Source of the DNA: Geminicoccaceae bacterium | Lineage (GTDB): Bacteria > Pseudomonadota > Alphaproteobacteria > Geminicoccales > Geminicoccaceae | DNA: 64,000 nucleotides | Direction: 5' to 3' | Assembly: GCA_020638465.1 (NCBI GenBank) | Contig: JACKIM010000001.1 | Span: 682,001-746,000 of the forward strand | In this document: positions 53,590 through 62,491 of the stretch, one piece after another | Layout: each line of letters starts with the position of its first letter | Position numbering within the stretch: position 1 is the stretch's first letter | Position numbers and translations under genes: made by a program | The notes under the pieces: model-generated | What the model saw: the letters and a program-made list of their open reading frames with translations, nothing else | Told to the model about the DNA's origin: nothing | Databases searched by the model: none

Positions 53590-54369
53590 GTGGATCTCGG
53601 CATCAAGGGACGCAAAGCGATCGTTTGCGCCGGCAGCAAGGGCCTCGGTCGTGCCTGCGCCATGTCGCTCGCCGACAACGGCGTCGACCTGGTCATCAAT
53701 GCCCGCGGTGCCGAGGCGTTGGAAGCGACCGCGAACCACATCCGCAACAGGACCGGCGTCCATGTGACGACCGTGGCCTGCGACATTACCACGGCCGACG
53801 GTCGTCAACAGGTGTTGGATGCCGCTGGTGATGTCGATATCCTTGTCAACAATGCCGGAGGGCCGCCTCCGGGCGATTTCCGCGAATGGGGCGAGGCCGA
53901 ATGGATCAAGGCGGTCAACGCGAACATGATTACCCCCATAGAACTCATCCGTGCCGTGGTTGACGACATGGGCCGCCGCGGTTTCGGCCGCATCGTCAAT
54001 ATCACATCCTCGGCCGTCAAGGCACCGATCGCCGAACTGGGATTGTCGAACGGCGCCCGCTCCGGGTTGACCGGTTTTGTCGCCGGCACCGCGAGGGCGA
54101 TTGCCAGGACAGGGGTGACCATCAACAATATCCTGCCCGGCCGTTTCGATACCGACCGCCTGCGCGGCAATTTCGAATTCAACGCCAGGAAAAGTGGCCG
54201 GGACGTCGCGGAAATCGCCAAAGCCGCTGCCGCTTCAATTCCCGCAGGGCGTTTCGGTGATCCGCATGAATTTGGTGAACTGTGCGCTTTCCTCTGTTCG
54301 GTCCAGGGAGGCTACATTACCGGCCAGAACCTGCTGATCGACGGTGGTAATTTCCCCGGCACGATGTAG
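53590..54369 (+). CDS. SDR family protein with altered catalytic tetrad
   Basis: A 259-residue SDR fold. The cofactor loop is CAGSKGLGRA (about 13-22) instead of TGxxxGxG, NNAG is at 87-90, and NITSSAVK holds the catalytic Ser. Where other SDRs have YxxxK the sequence reads SNGAR, so Tyr is Ser153 and Lys is Arg157. The end GGYITGQNLLIDGGNFPGTM is typical. The subgroup is often annotated as 3-oxoacyl-ACP reductase but may act differently. GTG start at 53590 with GAGAGA. It begins just after hdaA and overlaps or abuts anmK. Confidence 0.82.
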   Translation: MDLGIKGRKAIVCAGSKGLGRACAMSLADNGVDLVINARGAEALEATANHIRNRTGVHVTTVACDITTADGRQQVLDAAGDVDILVNNAGGPPPGDFREWGEAEWIKAVNANMITPIELIRAVVDDMGRRGFGRIVNITSSAVKAPIAELGLSNGARSGLTGFVAGTARAIARTGVTINNILPGRFDTDRLRGNFEFNARKSGRDVAEIAKAAAASIPAGRFGDPHEFGELCAFLCSVQGGYITGQNLLIDGGNFPGTM

Positions 54370-54376
54370 ACTCGAA

Positions 54377-55534
54377 TTGCCGGTATCACCGCTTGACCGA
54401 CTGCAGGCCCTTGCGGCGAAACCCGATCCCGTCATCGCCGGATTGATGACGGGCACCTCCATGGATGGGCTGGATATCGCGTTCTGCCGGATTGGTCCGC
54501 AAGCGGAAATGCGATTGATCGAAACCCTGGCTACCGAAACTGTACCCATGCCCTCCGACCTGCGCCGGCAGATCGAGGCGTCCATGGGTGGAGACCTGTA
54601 TACAGCAGCACGCGTCGACATGGATCTTGGACGCTGGTTTGCCGATGCGACATTCAATCTGGCCCAACGACACGGCATCCGGATCGATCTGGTCGGCAGC
54701 CACGGCCAGACGGTTTACCATGAACATGGCCGTACAACCCTCCAGATCGGCGAACCGGGCTATCTGGCCCGGAGGCTGGGTTGTGTCGTCGCCCATGATT
54801 TCCGCAGAGCGGATGTGGTTCTGGGCGGCTGCGGCGCCCCACTCGTGCCCGTATTCGACCAATTGATGCTGGGCCGCAGGGATGAAACCGTTCTTTCGAT
54901 CAACATCGGCGGCATCGCCAATCTGACCATCATCCCGCCGCTGCGCCACAGCAACGAGGAGCCTCTCGCCTTCGACTGCGGGCCCGGCAACATGGTCATC
55001 GACCGCATCATGGAGCGACGTACCGGAGGCCGGATGATGTTCGATGCCGGTGGTGCCGAGGCAGCCCGGGGCGCTGTCGACGAGCTCCTGATGACGGACC
55101 TCATGGCTCACCCCTTCCTGACCGCTCCTCCGCCCAAATCCGCCGGACGAGAGCAATTCGGCCACGCCTTCACCGACGCGCTCGTCGATCGCATCAACCC
55201 GCAATGCGATGATGACTGGCGCGACCTGCTGGCCACCGTCACCAGTTGGACAGCTGCCGCGATCCTCTCATCCATCAGGGGTCACAAAATCGAATACGTA
55301 TTCGTTGGCGGCGGCGGTGCACGCAATACAACACTGATGACACAGATCGAGGCAGGACTGGGCCCGGGCAAGCTTCATGATCTGCGCGATGCCGGTATCG
55401 ACCCCGATTTCAAGGAAGCCCTGGCCTTTGCCCTGTTGGCCCGATTGCTGATCGACGGTGAACCCGGCAACGTCCCCCGCGTCACCGGAGCTTCCCTCCC
55501 CGGCCTGATGGGCCGCCTGACCTTTCCACCCTGA
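54377..55534 (+). CDS. anmK: Anhydro-N-acetylmuramic acid kinase
   Basis: It phosphorylates and opens anhydro-MurNAc during peptidoglycan recycling, giving MurNAc-6-phosphate. About 385 residues. GLMTGTSMDGLDIAF near the N-terminus and SHGQTVYHEHG, INIGGIANLTI and FDCGPGNMVIDR are the AnmK motifs; GGGGARNTTLM lies near the end. No ATG is near. TTG at 54377 is my choice; GTG at 54344 would overlap the SDR gene. Confidence 0.92.
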   Translation: MPVSPLDRLQALAAKPDPVIAGLMTGTSMDGLDIAFCRIGPQAEMRLIETLATETVPMPSDLRRQIEASMGGDLYTAARVDMDLGRWFADATFNLAQRHGIRIDLVGSHGQTVYHEHGRTTLQIGEPGYLARRLGCVVAHDFRRADVVLGGCGAPLVPVFDQLMLGRRDETVLSINIGGIANLTIIPPLRHSNEEPLAFDCGPGNMVIDRIMERRTGGRMMFDAGGAEAARGAVDELLMTDLMAHPFLTAPPPKSAGREQFGHAFTDALVDRINPQCDDDWRDLLATVTSWTAAAILSSIRGHKIEYVFVGGGGARNTTLMTQIEAGLGPGKLHDLRDAGIDPDFKEALAFALLARLLIDGEPGNVPRVTGASLPGLMGRLTFPP

Positions 55535-55689
55535 CCCACCACCGTGGCGGGCTGTCCGGACCAGCGGGGAAAGGTCAGAGGGGTCCGTTTGAACGCCGGT
55601 TGGCATGCCCGCGCAAACGCGGCTCGCAAAGCAGATGATGCCCGAGTGATGGGGGATCATATCGGTGTTTCATCGCCCGCCAGAACATC
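55535..55689. other. Convergent gap between anmK and pccB
   Basis: 155 bases between convergent genes. No convincing terminator or gene was found. Confidence 0.3.
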
Positions 55690-57222
55690 CTACAGGGGAA
55701 GGTTGCCGTGTTTCTTCCAAGGTATTTCGGCCTTCTTGTTCCGCAGCCAGCGCAGGGAACTGGCCACGCGACGGCGGGTACCATGAGGCATGATGACATC
55801 GTCAATGAACCCGCGCGCGGCCGCGACAAACGGATTGGCAAAACGCTCCTTGTACTCCTCGGTACGCGTCTCGATCTTTGCCGTATCACCGATATCCGAA
55901 CGAAAGATGATCTCCACCGCACCCTTGGAGCCCATGACCGCGATTTCAGCCGTGGGCCATGCATAATTGACATCGCCACGGAGATGCTTGGATGACATGA
56001 CATCATAGGCACCGCCATAGGCCTTGCGGGTAATGACCGTGACCTTCGGCACCGTGGCCTCGGCATAGGCGTAGAGCAGCTTTGCGCCATGCTTGATGAT
56101 ACCACCATATTCCTGAGCAGTGCCCGGCAGAAAGCCCGGGACATCGACAAGCGTCAGCAGTGGAATGTTGAAGGCATCGCAAAAACGCACGAAACGGGCA
56201 GCCTTGCGCGAACTGTCAATGTCAAGACAGCCCGCCAGCACCATCGGTTGATTGGCGACGATACCCACCGGATGCCCTTCGATGCGGGCAAGCCCGATGA
56301 TGATGTTGCGGGCATAATCCGTCTGGATCTCGAAGAAATCCCGTTCATCGACAAGCTTGAGAATCAGCTCCTTCATATCGTAGGGCTGGTTGGGATTGGC
56401 GGGTACAAGCGTATCGAGCGAGGCATCGTCACGGTCGACAGGATCACCCGTCGGCCAGACCGGCGGCTGCTCACGGTTGGACAGCGGCAGGAAATCGAAG
56501 AACCGGCGGACCTCGCTCAGCGCCTCGACATCGTTGAGGAAAGCCAGATCCGCCACTCCGGACTTGCGGGTATGCGTCGATGCACCCCCCAGCTGCTCCT
56601 GGGTCACCACTTCGTTGGTGACGGTCTTCACCACCTCGGGACCGGTGACAAACATGTACGAACTGTCGCGCACCATGAAGATGAAATCGGTCATTGCCGG
56701 GCTGTACACGGCCCCACCGGCACATGGTCCGCAGATCACCGAAATCTGTGGGACGACACCCGACGCCAGGACATTGCGCTGAAACACCTCGGCATAACCC
56801 GCGAGCGATGCGACCCCTTCCTGGATGCGCGCTCCACCGGAGTCGTTCAGACCGATCACCGGAGCACCGACCCTGATCGCCCGATCCATCACCTTGCAGA
56901 TCTTCTCCGCATGGCTCTCCGACAGCGAGCCGCCAAAAACGGTAAAATCCTGTGAAAATACGAACACCAGACGACCGTTGATGGTGCCCTGCCCGGTCAC
57001 CACGCCATCGCCGGGCACATGCTGTTCCGGCATGCCGAAATCGATGCAGCGATGCTCGACGAACATGTCGGTCTCCTCGAAGGAGCCGGGATCGACCAGA
57101 AGCTCGATCCGTTCGCGGGCCGTCAGCTTTCCCCGGTCATGTTGCGCCTTGATGCGCCGCTCACCGCCGCCGATCCGCGCTCCCTGCCGCTTGGCATCGA
57201 GCTTTTCGATAATTTCCTGCAT
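55690..57222 (-). CDS. pccB: Acyl-CoA carboxylase beta subunit (propionyl-CoA carboxylase type)
   Basis: The carboxyltransferase subunit, 510 residues. The N-terminal ARERIELLVDPGSFEETDMFV and the CoA-binding GLNDSGGARIQEGVASLAGYAEVF plus the C-terminal GNAP-like DVPGFLPGTAQEYGGIIKHGAKLLYAYAEA are characteristic of PccB. The biotinylated alpha subunit is not next to it on either side, so the partner is encoded elsewhere. ATG at 57222 was chosen; the frame extends upstream but is not gene-like. The substrate could be another short acyl-CoA. Confidence 0.92.
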   Translation of the reverse strand: MQEIIEKLDAKRQGARIGGGERRIKAQHDRGKLTARERIELLVDPGSFEETDMFVEHRCIDFGMPEQHVPGDGVVTGQGTINGRLVFVFSQDFTVFGGSLSESHAEKICKVMDRAIRVGAPVIGLNDSGGARIQEGVASLAGYAEVFQRNVLASGVVPQISVICGPCAGGAVYSPAMTDFIFMVRDSSYMFVTGPEVVKTVTNEVVTQEQLGGASTHTRKSGVADLAFLNDVEALSEVRRFFDFLPLSNREQPPVWPTGDPVDRDDASLDTLVPANPNQPYDMKELILKLVDERDFFEIQTDYARNIIIGLARIEGHPVGIVANQPMVLAGCLDIDSSRKAARFVRFCDAFNIPLLTLVDVPGFLPGTAQEYGGIIKHGAKLLYAYAEATVPKVTVITRKAYGGAYDVMSSKHLRGDVNYAWPTAEIAVMGSKGAVEIIFRSDIGDTAKIETRTEEYKERFANPFVAAARGFIDDVIMPHGTRRRVASSLRWLRNKKAEIPWKKHGNLPL

Positions 57223-57334
57223 GGCGTTGTTTTCCGACACTCTTTCGCGTTGCAACAAGCGGCTAGCATGGTCTGAAGACAATGACCATGGGGACGCGGC
57301 GAAACGGCCGCCCGGCAGACCCGATATGGAGGTC

Positions 57335-58021
57335 TCAGTCGCTGACCAGACGGCAGAAGGCGGCGACAGCCTCCAATTCGAGACGAAGGCAGGCATGCCG
57401 ACCGGCCTGTTCCTTCTCAAGCCCCCACCGCTCGATTTCGAACAACTCATCCAGCAAGGTGGCGGCAAAGGCGGCTTGTGGATCGAGTTCGCCACGCTGC
57501 AATGCCAGCCCGAGAACCATCGAGCCCGTGAGCTTGACAGCCGCATGCAGCCCCATGAGCGACCATGAATCGACCCCGCGCACCAGATTTTCGAATCTGG
57601 TCAGCGTCGATTCCGGCTGATCGACCGGCGAGATTCCAGTCGTCACCGTCAGAGGCGCGCGCAGGACGTCGGCCGACCAATCGACCCAAGGTTGCCAGCA
57701 TCGGTCCTGACGCATGCGCAGTTCCGAAGGCTCCTCCGCGCGGTAACAGAGCAGATCGTGGGCACCGAACTCGACGATCTCGCCACGGGCATCGTCCATG
57801 CGTCCGGGGAACAGGTCGATAACGGACGTACACAGACGCATGAGCGGCATCCCCTGTGGCCTCACCACTTCGGTCTGCCCTGCCCACTCCGCCGCTACGG
57901 CTTCTGCCAGCGGACGCCATGGGATCAGCAGTTCGGCCTTTCCCGGGGTCCTTACCGCGCGTCCATCGAGGAGAACGCGAAACCCGTCCCCCACCTGTAC
58001 ATTCTTGTAGAATCGCTTCAT
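57335..58021 (-). CDS. ATP12 family F1-ATPase assembly chaperone
   Basis: It binds F1 alpha subunits during ATP synthase assembly; the family is shared by alphaproteobacteria and mitochondria. 228 residues. MKRFYKNVQVGDGFRVLLDGR, RTPGKAELLIP and the C-terminal ELFEIERWGLEKE, Glu-rich helix, are characteristic. ATG at 58021. It lies upstream of pccB and downstream of a HAD phosphatase on the same strand, a common order. Confidence 0.92.
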   Translation of the reverse strand: MKRFYKNVQVGDGFRVLLDGRAVRTPGKAELLIPWRPLAEAVAAEWAGQTEVVRPQGMPLMRLCTSVIDLFPGRMDDARGEIVEFGAHDLLCYRAEEPSELRMRQDRCWQPWVDWSADVLRAPLTVTTGISPVDQPESTLTRFENLVRGVDSWSLMGLHAAVKLTGSMVLGLALQRGELDPQAAFAATLLDELFEIERWGLEKEQAGRHACLRLELEAVAAFCRLVSD

Positions 58022-58117
58022 GTAACAACCCGCCTGCCGGTTGCAGTCCCGACGCAACAACCTGTGTGGCAAGGAGTCCCCCAGTCGGGATACCATCCCT
58101 CGTTGACGACCGGATCA

Positions 58118-58798
58118 TCACAGATATTGTGTCAGATCCGTGATTTTCGCCAATACCGCCTCGGCCCCCGCCTGTTCGAGTTCCTCCGGCGGGTGATTGC
58201 CGTAGGCGACGCCTATGGCCCGGCAGCCGGCCGCCAACCCCATGTCGATATCATAGGTCGTGTCGCCAATGATGACGGTTCGTTCTGGCACCGCGCCGGT
58301 CTCACGCATGGCTGCCTGCATCATCGAAGGGTGCGGTTTGGACGGGTGAAGGTCGGCCGTCTGCAGGGTGATGAAGTACCGCTCAAGGCCATTGTGGGCG
58401 ATGACCCTTTCCAACCCCGGCATCGACTTGCCAGTGGCGACACCCATGAGCAGCCCGCGAGAGAGCAGGTCATCGAGCAGGTCGCGCACGCCATCGAACA
58501 GTGGCTCGCTGAAATCCGGTCGTGATCGGTACGCAACGAATTCATCGCGATAGGCCTGTGCAATGCACTGGCTCCGCGAAGGGTCGTCATTGTCGCCAAG
58601 CAGCGCTGTCATCGCCTCCAGCAACGACAAGCCAACGATACGACGCACCTGATCGGCACCGGGTACCGGCAAACCGCAACGGTCGAACGCCGTACGGGCG
58701 CAATGGACAATCGTCGCCTCGCTGTCGACCAGCGTACCGTCGCAGTCGAATACCACGAGTTGCACGGGCAAACGGCCCGCAGCCGAAGAAATGGCCAT
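58118..58798 (-). CDS. HAD-superfamily hydrolase (phosphoglycolate phosphatase-like)
   Basis: A 226-residue HAD-IA phosphatase. Motif I is FDCDGTLVDSE with nucleophile D18 and D20; motif II is in VATGKS, motif III K in LHPSKPHPSM and motif IV GDTTYDIDMGLAAG. The natural substrate is unknown; the neighbourhood fits the RluC-HAD-ATP12 arrangement. It starts six bases after the hydroxyacid dehydrogenase stop. Confidence 0.88.
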   Translation of the reverse strand: MAISSAAGRLPVQLVVFDCDGTLVDSEATIVHCARTAFDRCGLPVPGADQVRRIVGLSLLEAMTALLGDNDDPSRSQCIAQAYRDEFVAYRSRPDFSEPLFDGVRDLLDDLLSRGLLMGVATGKSMPGLERVIAHNGLERYFITLQTADLHPSKPHPSMMQAAMRETGAVPERTVIIGDTTYDIDMGLAAGCRAIGVAYGNHPPEELEQAGAEAVLAKITDLTQYL

Positions 58799-58804
58799 GA
58801 CCCA

Positions 58805-59791
58805 TCAGACCATGCTGGGAAGAACACGGTCAGGCGGACGGTGCCCATCGACGAATGTCTTGATGTTGATAATGACCTTCTCGCCCATGTCGATACGACC
58901 TTCGATAGTTGAAGATCCCATGTGCGGAAGCAGGACCACATTGTCGAGTTCCCGCAGTTTCGGGTTGATCGCGGGCTCATGCTCGAACACATCCAGACCG
59001 GCACCCGCAATCTCGTTGTTGCGCAACATGCGCGTGAGCGCGGCCTCGTCGATCACCTCGCCCCGGCTCGCATTGACGATGGTCGCGTGCGGGCGCAACA
59101 GCTTCAGCCGACGTGCATTGAGCAGATGGAAGGTTGCCGGCGTGTGCGGGCAGTTGATCGAGACGATGTCGACCCGGGCCAGCATCTGGTCGAGACTGTC
59201 CCAATAGGTGGCTTCGAGTTCGTTCTCGACGCTCTCCGGCACACGTCGCCGATTGTGGTAATGGACCGAAAGTCCGAAACCACGGGCGCGACGGGCAACC
59301 GCCGTACCGATCCGCCCCATGCCGAGAATGCCGATGCGCTTGCCGTGAATGCGATGCCCGAGCATCGACGTCGGACTCCAGCCGGTCCATTCGCCCGAGC
59401 GCGCCAGCTTTTCGCCTTCCACCACCCTTCGCGACACGGCGAGGATCAGCGCCATGGTCATGTCGGCCGTGTCCTCGGTCAGCACACCGGGGGTGTTCGT
59501 GACCGTAATGCCACGCTTGTAGGCCGCCTCGACGTCGATACGATCCACACCCGTGCCATAGTTTGCGATCAGGCGCAGTTCGGGATTGGCGTGCGCCAAC
59601 ACCGAGGCGTCGATCCGGTCGGTGACCGTCGGCACGAGAATCTGGCACGTCTTCACCGCCTCGATGAGATCGGCCTTGGACATCGGTGCATCGGTCTCGT
59701 TCAGCCGCGCGTTGAACAACTCCATCATCCGCGTTTCGATAACATCGGGAAGACGTCGGGTGACGATGACCAGAGGTCGGTTGCGCCCCAT
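58805..59791 (-). CDS. D-2-hydroxyacid dehydrogenase (glyoxylate/hydroxypyruvate reductase type)
   Basis: A 328-residue NAD(P)-dependent enzyme. The cofactor loop GMGRIGTAVARRARGFG lies near residue 155, YGTGVDRID holds the substrate-binding region, and NASRGEVIDEAAL and LLPHMGSSTIEGR have the catalytic Glu and His. RRR after the second beta strand favours NADP. Near relatives are glyoxylate reductases; substrate not proven. HAD gene follows closely. Confidence 0.9.
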   Translation of the reverse strand: MGRNRPLVIVTRRLPDVIETRMMELFNARLNETDAPMSKADLIEAVKTCQILVPTVTDRIDASVLAHANPELRLIANYGTGVDRIDVEAAYKRGITVTNTPGVLTEDTADMTMALILAVSRRVVEGEKLARSGEWTGWSPTSMLGHRIHGKRIGILGMGRIGTAVARRARGFGLSVHYHNRRRVPESVENELEATYWDSLDQMLARVDIVSINCPHTPATFHLLNARRLKLLRPHATIVNASRGEVIDEAALTRMLRNNEIAGAGLDVFEHEPAINPKLRELDNVVLLPHMGSSTIEGRIDMGEKVIINIKTFVDGHRPPDRVLPSMV

Positions 59792-59892
59792 GCCTGGCGT
59801 TCTCCACTGAAATGAGCGTTGGCCGCAGTCCTTGACAGCTTTATTGCTCGCTTAGCAGAAAGGGGCAATTCTCACAAACTCCGGATGAATGA

Positions 59893-60411
59893 ATGTCGTC
59901 GCAGCGCGGGATGTCACAGGTTTTCGCATTGCTCGTTCTGGCCACACTGATATCGGGTCCCGCCCTGTCACAGGACAGTCCGGTGAATATTGGCCGCGAC
60001 AGTGGCCTGCCGGTGCCCCGCTTTGTCAGCCTGGGCGCCGACAAGATCTACATGCGCACAGGACCCGGCAAGGAATTCCCGATCAAATGGGTGTATTCCA
60101 AGCGCGGACTGCCAATGGAGGTGATCGAGGAAAGCGACGACTGGCGCGAGGTCAAAGATCCCGACAACGAGACCGGCTGGATCCACAAGAGCCTGCTTTC
60201 AGGCAAGCGTTACCTGATGATCGCCAACAATATCGCCGATCTGCGGCGAACGCCGAGCGACGAGGCGATGGTCGTCGCCCGCATCGAACCGCGAGTGGTC
60301 GTCGAAATGCTGAATTGCCAGCCGGTCTGGTGCCTGGTCGATGTCGGCGACCGCAGAGGCTGGCTCTCCCGCCGGGATGTATTCGGTCTCCTGAAGGACG
60401 AATTACCGTAA
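59893..60411 (+). CDS. Secreted SH3-domain protein
   Basis: The 172-residue protein has a signal peptide (LLVLATLISGPALSQ) followed by two bacterial SH3 repeats: MRTGPGKEFPIKWVYSK (about 54-70) with GWIHKSLLSG, then DLRRTPSDEAMVVARIEPRVV with VGDRRGWLSRRDVFGL. Such proteins bind peptidoglycan in the periplasm. It is divergent from the dehydrogenase and convergent to irr. No other domain. Confidence 0.85.
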   Translation: MSSQRGMSQVFALLVLATLISGPALSQDSPVNIGRDSGLPVPRFVSLGADKIYMRTGPGKEFPIKWVYSKRGLPMEVIEESDDWREVKDPDNETGWIHKSLLSGKRYLMIANNIADLRRTPSDEAMVVARIEPRVVVEMLNCQPVWCLVDVGDRRGWLSRRDVFGLLKDELP

Positions 60412-60482
60412 CGCGCCCTTCTGCCGGGCCGTGGTACGTGTCGGAAAGGGATGCTGTCGGGTGGCTGACCGGATCGGTCAGG

Positions 60483-60935
60483 TCAGGCTTCCGATGTGAT
60501 CCGCTGGGCTTCCAGTTCTTCCTTCGTCGCATTGCGGATGCGGATGACGACATCCACCCGTTCGATCACCTTTCCCCGCGGAGGCGGCGGCAGTTCTCCA
60601 AAATCCACAGCATCATCGGGAAAATCGAAGATCTCCCCGGTATTCTTGTCAAAGAAATGATGGTGTGCATGCGCCGTCGTATCGAAATAGGACTGCCCGG
60701 AACCAACCACGACCTCACCCATCAACCCAGCCTGCGTAAACTGGTGAAGCGTGTTGTAGACCGTGGCCAATGACACATGGATGCCGTTCTGGCACGCTTC
60801 ATGATAGAGTTCCTCGGCCGTGACATGACGAGGCGCGGTCTCGATCAGAAGCCTGGCAAGTGCGATTCGCTGGCGGGTCGGGCGCAAGCCGGCAGCCGTG
60901 AGGCGTGAGACAGCCTGGCCGTAGGCGGTTGACAT
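60483..60935 (-). CDS. irr: Iron response regulator Irr (Fur family)
   Basis: A global regulator of iron and haem genes in alphaproteobacteria. 150 residues, Fur fold: winged-helix GLRPTRQRIALARLL (16-30), VSLATVYNTLHQFTQAGL (54-71), then the metal/haem-binding H89-A-HHH (H91-H93) segment AHHHFFDKNTGEI and a short C-terminal domain. It lacks the C-terminal Cys motifs of Fur. ATG at 60935. A 17-base palindrome lies in its upstream region (see feature). Confidence 0.9.
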   Translation of the reverse strand: MSTAYGQAVSRLTAAGLRPTRQRIALARLLIETAPRHVTAEELYHEACQNGIHVSLATVYNTLHQFTQAGLMGEVVVGSGQSYFDTTAHAHHHFFDKNTGEIFDFPDDAVDFGELPPPPRGKVIERVDVVIRIRNATKEELEAQRITSEA

Positions 60936-60966
60936 GGTTCGGGCTCGTCCGTGATGACATCAATAC

Positions 60967-60983
60967 AGGACCCATTTGGTCCT
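60967..60983. promoter_or_regulatory. 17-bp palindrome upstream of irr
   Basis: AGGACC (60967-60972) and GGTCCT (60978-60983) around five bases, about 32 bases upstream of the irr start. It does not resemble the TTAGAA-TTCTAA iron control element known for Irr. A TTGACG box on the irr strand lies about 20 bases beyond it, so the palindrome would be in the promoter spacer or just downstream. Confidence 0.4.
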
Positions 60984-61010
60984 CTTTTTGCCCCACGTCA
61001 AGAGAACGTC

Positions 61011-61046
61011 AAAATCCCCGCCGCCCGCACGGGTCCGGGTGGCGGG
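61011..61046 (-). terminator. Candidate terminator of the nitronate monooxygenase gene
   Basis: On the minus strand CCCGCC (61046-61041) pairs with GGCGGG (61022-61017), with an inner CCCG/CGGG stem, and the next bases are GATTTT (61016-61011). It lies ten bases after the stop codon. The short T-run makes it plausible but not certain. Confidence 0.5.
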
Positions 61047-61055
61047 ACATGATGT

Positions 61056-62465
61056 TCACCGTCCGGTGAGAATCCGCTGCACCAGTTGGCGAACGGTCGG
61101 CACGAAACCGTTGGCATAGAACGGATCCTGCCTGAATTTATATGCGTTGTGACCGGAAAACATCAGTTGATGATCATGCCCGTCGCCCGTGCCATGGGCG
61201 ACGTCCTGCAACGTCTTCTGGATACAGAACGAGCGGGGATCGGTGAGTTTGCCGGTAGTGTAGTCGCCGTGATCCTTCCAGTTGCTGAAGCGGCAGTGGC
61301 TGAGGCAGCCCATGCAATCAGCCTGGTCGCGTCGTATCTGCCGCCCCTGCTCCGGAGTCACGAAGATCATGGTGTCATCCGGAGTCCGCATGGCCATCGT
61401 ATAGCCCTCGGCTTCCCATGTGCGGATATGTGCCAGATCCTCCTGCGTGACATAAACGCCACGCCCGGCTCGACCATGCTGGAAGAAGGCCGTGCGCCCC
61501 GTTTCCGCATCCTCCTCCTCGCTGAACGTGACCTGGCGCTCGGAACGTCCCACCAACTCGTCAAGGAAACTGTTCTTCACTGCTGAAGAATAGAAACCCG
61601 TCGGACTGAAACGATGCAGCAGAACATCGCCAGGCAGAAGCTCGAGGAGCTTGCGCTTCCAGCTCTCGGGAATGGGGCTTTCCCGAGTGAGTAATGGTCT
61701 CGTCCCGAACTGGAAGGCGATCGGGCCCAACTCTTCGTTTCCGATCCAATCCTTCCAGTCATCGAGATGCCACACACCGCCAGCCATGACGATGGGCACA
61801 TCGTCGAGCCCCGCCTTGCGCATGGTCCTGCGCAATTCGAGCACCCGGGGATAGGGATCCTCGGGCTTGCGCGGATCCTCGCTGTTGGAAAGACCGTTAT
61901 GGCCGCCTGCGAGCCACGGATCCTCGTAGACGACCGCCCCCAGCCACTCGGCGAACTTGTGGTAGGAGCGCTTCCACAAGGCACTGAAGGCCCGCCCGGA
62001 CGATACGATCGGGTAGTAGAAGACACCATATTCGGAACAGATCTGGGCGAGCCTGTAGGGCATGCCTGCTCCGCAGGTCACACCCTGAATCAGCCCCCTG
62101 GCGCCATCCAGCACGCCCCGGAGGACACGCTCACACCCCCCCATCTCCCACAGGACATTGAGGTGCAGACGCCCCTCACCGCCCCGCAGTTCGTGGGCGA
62201 TCTTCGCCTGGCTGATAGCACCCTTGATCGAATAACTGATCAGTTCGTCATGACGCTCCTGCCGGTCCCGTCCTTCATAGAGGAGGGGGATGTATCCCCC
62301 CTCCTCGTCAATCCAGTCGGCATTGACACCCGATATCGTTCCCACGCCGCCCGCTGCGGCCCAGGCTCCGGCAGAGCGGCCGTTGGAGACGGCAACACCC
62401 TTGCCACCCTCTACCAGCGGCCAGACTTCCGCACCCGAGATGTTCATCGGCTGGACGATGCTCAT
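61056..62465 (-). CDS. Nitronate monooxygenase family protein
   Basis: A 469-residue FMN-dependent TIM-barrel of the 2-nitropropane dioxygenase family, longer than the roughly 330-residue classical form. GGVGTISGVNADWID near residue 40, GVTCGAGMPYRL (about 148), GGHNG in the catalytic region and DDVPIVMAGGVWHLDD fit. The C-terminal third carries CMGCLSHCRFSNW, a Cys cluster that could bind metal. Members of the longer group may have other substrates. ATG at 62465, just downstream of pnp on the same strand. Confidence 0.85.
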   Translation of the reverse strand: MSIVQPMNISGAEVWPLVEGGKGVAVSNGRSAGAWAAAGGVGTISGVNADWIDEEGGYIPLLYEGRDRQERHDELISYSIKGAISQAKIAHELRGGEGRLHLNVLWEMGGCERVLRGVLDGARGLIQGVTCGAGMPYRLAQICSEYGVFYYPIVSSGRAFSALWKRSYHKFAEWLGAVVYEDPWLAGGHNGLSNSEDPRKPEDPYPRVLELRRTMRKAGLDDVPIVMAGGVWHLDDWKDWIGNEELGPIAFQFGTRPLLTRESPIPESWKRKLLELLPGDVLLHRFSPTGFYSSAVKNSFLDELVGRSERQVTFSEEEDAETGRTAFFQHGRAGRGVYVTQEDLAHIRTWEAEGYTMAMRTPDDTMIFVTPEQGRQIRRDQADCMGCLSHCRFSNWKDHGDYTTGKLTDPRSFCIQKTLQDVAHGTGDGHDHQLMFSGHNAYKFRQDPFYANGFVPTVRQLVQRILTGR

Positions 62466-62491
62466 GGGCGCGCTCCCTTGCTGGACGACAT

